Positions 7,411 to 8,566 of a stretch of DNA of 8,566 nt are shown in pieces. Numbering within the stretch: position 1 is the first letter of the stretch; each line of letters starts with the position of its first letter. Source of the DNA: Rhodobiaceae bacterium (GTDB lineage Bacteria; Pseudomonadota; Alphaproteobacteria; Parvibaculales; Parvibaculaceae); NCBI GenBank assembly GCA_027352645.1, contig DAIEIL010000076.1, positions 1-8,566 on the forward strand, given 5' to 3'. The translations under genes and the position numbers were made by a program. Under the pieces are notes generated by a model. It had not been told where the DNA came from. It searched no databases and worked only from the letters and a program-made list of their open reading frames with translations.

Positions 7411-7440
7411 TTACTATTGTTTATAATTCGGGTTTATAAT
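7411..7440 (+). promoter_or_regulatory. Two TATAAT boxes, candidate promoters for the FNR-like gene
   Basis: Perfect TATAAT hexamers occur at 7422-7427 and 7435-7440, each inside a repeated GTTTATAAT (7419-7427 and 7432-7440). A weak -35 such as TTACTA at 7411-7416 is 18 bp before the second box. A transcript starting near 7447 would have a leader of about 165 nt to ATG 7614, or about 70 nt to ATG 7515. The lack of a good -35 is compatible with an activator-dependent promoter. The high AT content also makes chance matches easier. Confidence 0.4.
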
Positions 7441-7561
7441 CTATGTAATAAAAAGAATAGTACACGGATTAAAAGTCTTCAGACCGACGAAAATGGAGGT
7501 TTTTACCTGTCGTCATGGAGCGAAGACCGATAATCTTTGATTGGGAATTTTGTCTCGACCC

Positions 7562-7576
7562 TGTATGCGCGATACA
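7562..7576. promoter_or_regulatory. Dyad TGTAT-GCGCG-ATACA upstream of the FNR-like gene
   Basis: Perfect five-base arms flank a GC centre, 37 bp upstream of ATG 7614. If translation starts there, the dyad is in the leader and could be an autoregulatory site or a small hairpin. If translation starts at 7515 it is coding sequence and likely fortuitous. Confidence 0.2.
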
Positions 7577-7613
7577 CATCTCCCACTCTTCAATCCCGCT
7601 GCGGTATGTATTT

Positions 7614-8387
7614 ATGAGCCCGAGTTCGCCTGAGTCGAGACGGACGGTATCCCCCGCCGAGAGTCCGAGATCCCGAGGTAACGACTCGGAGTGGAGCGGC
7701 TGCAACAGCTGCCATTTGCGCGATCAGGGTTTCTGCTCGATCCTTCAGCAGGGCCGCAAATCCAACCCTGAGGTAGAGCCGCGCGAAACGTCGATCCGTG
7801 CACGGCAGCACATCTATCGCGCTAAGGATCAGGCCCGGCATCTGGCGATCATTCGCGAAGGCATGACCTTCCGCTACGTCACGGCAACCGACGGTCGACG
7901 GCAGATCCTTTCTGTCGGCATGCCGGGCGACTTCGTCGCCACCTCATTCGTTGTGAGGGACACGGCACATTTCTCCGTGCAGGCGCTCACGCCGGTCCGG
8001 CTCTGCCTTTTCGACAAGAAAGCGCTGCAGCAATTCATTCGGAGTGATCTAGCCGCGCTTCACTGCTTTCTGGATCTCATCGTCTCGGAGAAAGAAAGCC
8101 GCGAGGCGCAGATCGTCGATCTCGGACGGCGCACCTCGGAGGAGCGGATCGCGCGCTTCCTGCTTCATATGGCCACGCGAAGCGGATGGAGCGGCGAGGG
8201 CGGCTTTTCCTTCCACTTCCCCATTCGTCAGCAGCACATTGCCGACATGCTCGGGCTCACCCAGGTGCATGTGAGCCGCGTCATCAGCAAGTTCCGCCGC
8301 TCGGGCTTCATCCAGCTCGGCTCCGGCTTGCTGAAAATCACGGATCCCTACGCGCTCCGGCAGGCGGCAGGCGGGCGCAACGTCTAG
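7614..8387 (+). CDS. Crp/Fnr-family regulator with FNR-like [4Fe-4S] cysteine set
   Basis: In the 257-residue form, an N-terminal Cys motif GCNSCHLRDQGFC places Cys30, Cys33 and Cys41 as probable cluster ligands. Cys131 lies in VRLCLFD, which aligns with the fourth ligand region of E. coli FNR (Cys122). A beta-roll sensor domain covers about 55-140, a dimer helix about 145-175, and a winged helix-turn-helix about 190-235. The recognition helix is LGLTQVHVSR, keeping Ser221 and Arg222 but with Val218 where FNR has its DNA-contacting Glu. It is therefore probably an oxygen- or redox-responsive activator or repressor with a modified site preference. I chose ATG 7614 because bases 7515-7613 have low G/C at third codon positions and family members usually have about 20-30 residues before the first Cys. 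ATG 7515 (290 residues) has GGAGGT 14 bases upstream and remains possible. It diverges from the chemoreceptor operon. Confidence 0.88.
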   Translation: MSPSSPESRRTVSPAESPRSRGNDSEWSGCNSCHLRDQGFCSILQQGRKSNPEVEPRETSIRARQHIYRAKDQARHLAIIREGMTFRYVTATDGRRQILSVGMPGDFVATSFVVRDTAHFSVQALTPVRLCLFDKKALQQFIRSDLAALHCFLDLIVSEKESREAQIVDLGRRTSEERIARFLLHMATRSGWSGEGGFSFHFPIRQQHIADMLGLTQVHVSRVISKFRRSGFIQLGSGLLKITDPYALRQAAGGRNV

Positions 8388-8395
8388 GCGCGCAT

Positions 8396-8566
8396 TCAGT
8401 CTCCGCCGCCACGCGGATCGGCGAGGCGGAGCTTCGACATATGAAGGGTGCTGACCGGCGCGCCACTCGGGCTCTGCCCCCGGATATACCATTTCTGCCA
8501 ACCCTGACGAACCGCGTCGGGCTCTTCGCGCTTCAGCCGCTCGTTGAAGTCGAGCCGCTCTTTTGA
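8396..8566 (-). CDS. Hypothetical protein, C-terminal 56 residues (start beyond window)
   Basis: An open frame enters from the right edge and stops at TGA 8398-8396. Its codons favour G/C at the third position, as in the neighbouring genes. The fragment is charged and soluble-looking, with WQKWYIRGQSP near the middle and ending LADPRGGGD; no membrane segment is visible. I do not recognise the family. It converges on the FNR-like gene with only eight bases between stop codons. A plus-strand frame through the same bases is judged a shadow. Confidence 0.65.
   Translation of the reverse strand, partial: SKERLDFNERLKREEPDAVRQGWQKWYIRGQSPSGAPVSTLHMSKLRLADPRGGGD
8401..8431. terminator. Possible stem-loop at the convergent gene ends
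   Basis: CTCCGCC at 8401-8407 pairs with GGCGGAG at 8425-8431 around a 17-base loop, starting 13 bases after the FNR-like stop codon. No T-run follows on the plus strand, and the element lies inside the 3' end of the opposite gene. It may therefore be only a GC-rich coding coincidence. Confidence 0.2.

Larger units (their letters stand above)
7285..7613. promoter_or_regulatory. AT-rich divergent intergenic region
   Basis: This 329-bp stretch separates the minus-strand chemoreceptor from the plus-strand FNR-like gene and must hold promoters for both. About 7365-7475 is markedly AT-rich against the GC-rich surroundings. It contains two TATAAT boxes and two dyads, listed separately. A nine-base direct repeat GTCTTCAGA occurs at 7312-7320 and 7475-7483, which may be chance. 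I found no complete FNR box, only isolated TTGAT half-sites at 7294-7298 and 7537-7541. If the FNR-like gene instead starts at 7515, its last 99 bases are coding. Confidence 0.7.

Noticed and set aside
7493..7540. Fifteen-codon upstream open frame beginning within GGAGGT
   Set aside because: It has no ribosome-binding site of its own and no distinctive peptide; probably fortuitous, noted only with the start-site question.
8186..8566. Plus-strand open frame of 126 codons at the right edge
   Set aside because: Its first half overlaps the helix-turn-helix end of the FNR-like gene in another frame, and its second half is antisense to a better-biased minus-strand frame.

Overview
The window looks like chromosome from a GC-rich alphaproteobacterium, probably Hyphomicrobiales or a near relative; I cannot name the genus. 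The reasons are strong G/C preference at third codon positions, an alphaproteobacterial style of Crp/Fnr regulator, a soluble globin-coupled chemoreceptor and a FixL-like PAS kinase. No tRNA, rRNA, insertion sequence, CRISPR array or phage gene is visible. The two genes at the window edges are incomplete.

Layout. Positions 1-7284 carry five genes, all on the minus strand. In transcription order they are: a globin-coupled methyl-accepting chemotaxis protein (7284-5941); a soluble multi-PAS histidine kinase (5903-3981); a FixK-like Crp/Fnr regulator (3828-3073); a HlyD-type periplasmic adaptor resembling E. coli YhiI (3049-2057); and an RbbA-type double-ATPase/permease ABC protein (2070 to beyond position 1). 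The first two are 37 nt apart. The last three are packed with a 23-nt gap and then a 14-nt overlap. A 152-bp gap with two palindromes separates the two groups. Positions 7285-7613 are an AT-rich divergent intergenic region with two TATAAT boxes and several dyads. To its right, on the plus strand, is a second Crp/Fnr regulator with an FNR-like cysteine set (7614-8387). It converges on the 3' end of an unrecognised minus-strand gene (8396 to beyond 8566).

How the genes may work together. Four adjacent proteins are plausible gas or redox sensors or their outputs. The chemoreceptor has a protoglobin haem domain with its proximal His. One PAS domain of the kinase keeps a His and an Arg at the spacing of the FixL haem ligand and distal Arg. 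The FNR-like regulator has Cys-x2-Cys-x7-Cys plus a central Cys. The FixK-like regulator has a Cys in its recognition helix and sits directly upstream of, and probably in an operon with, the YhiI-RbbA export genes. No response regulator lies in the window, so the kinase is an orphan here. My working reading is an oxygen- or redox-responsive module joining taxis, phosphosignalling and control of an RbbA-type exporter. The individual family assignments are solid; the link between them is inference from gene order and motifs.
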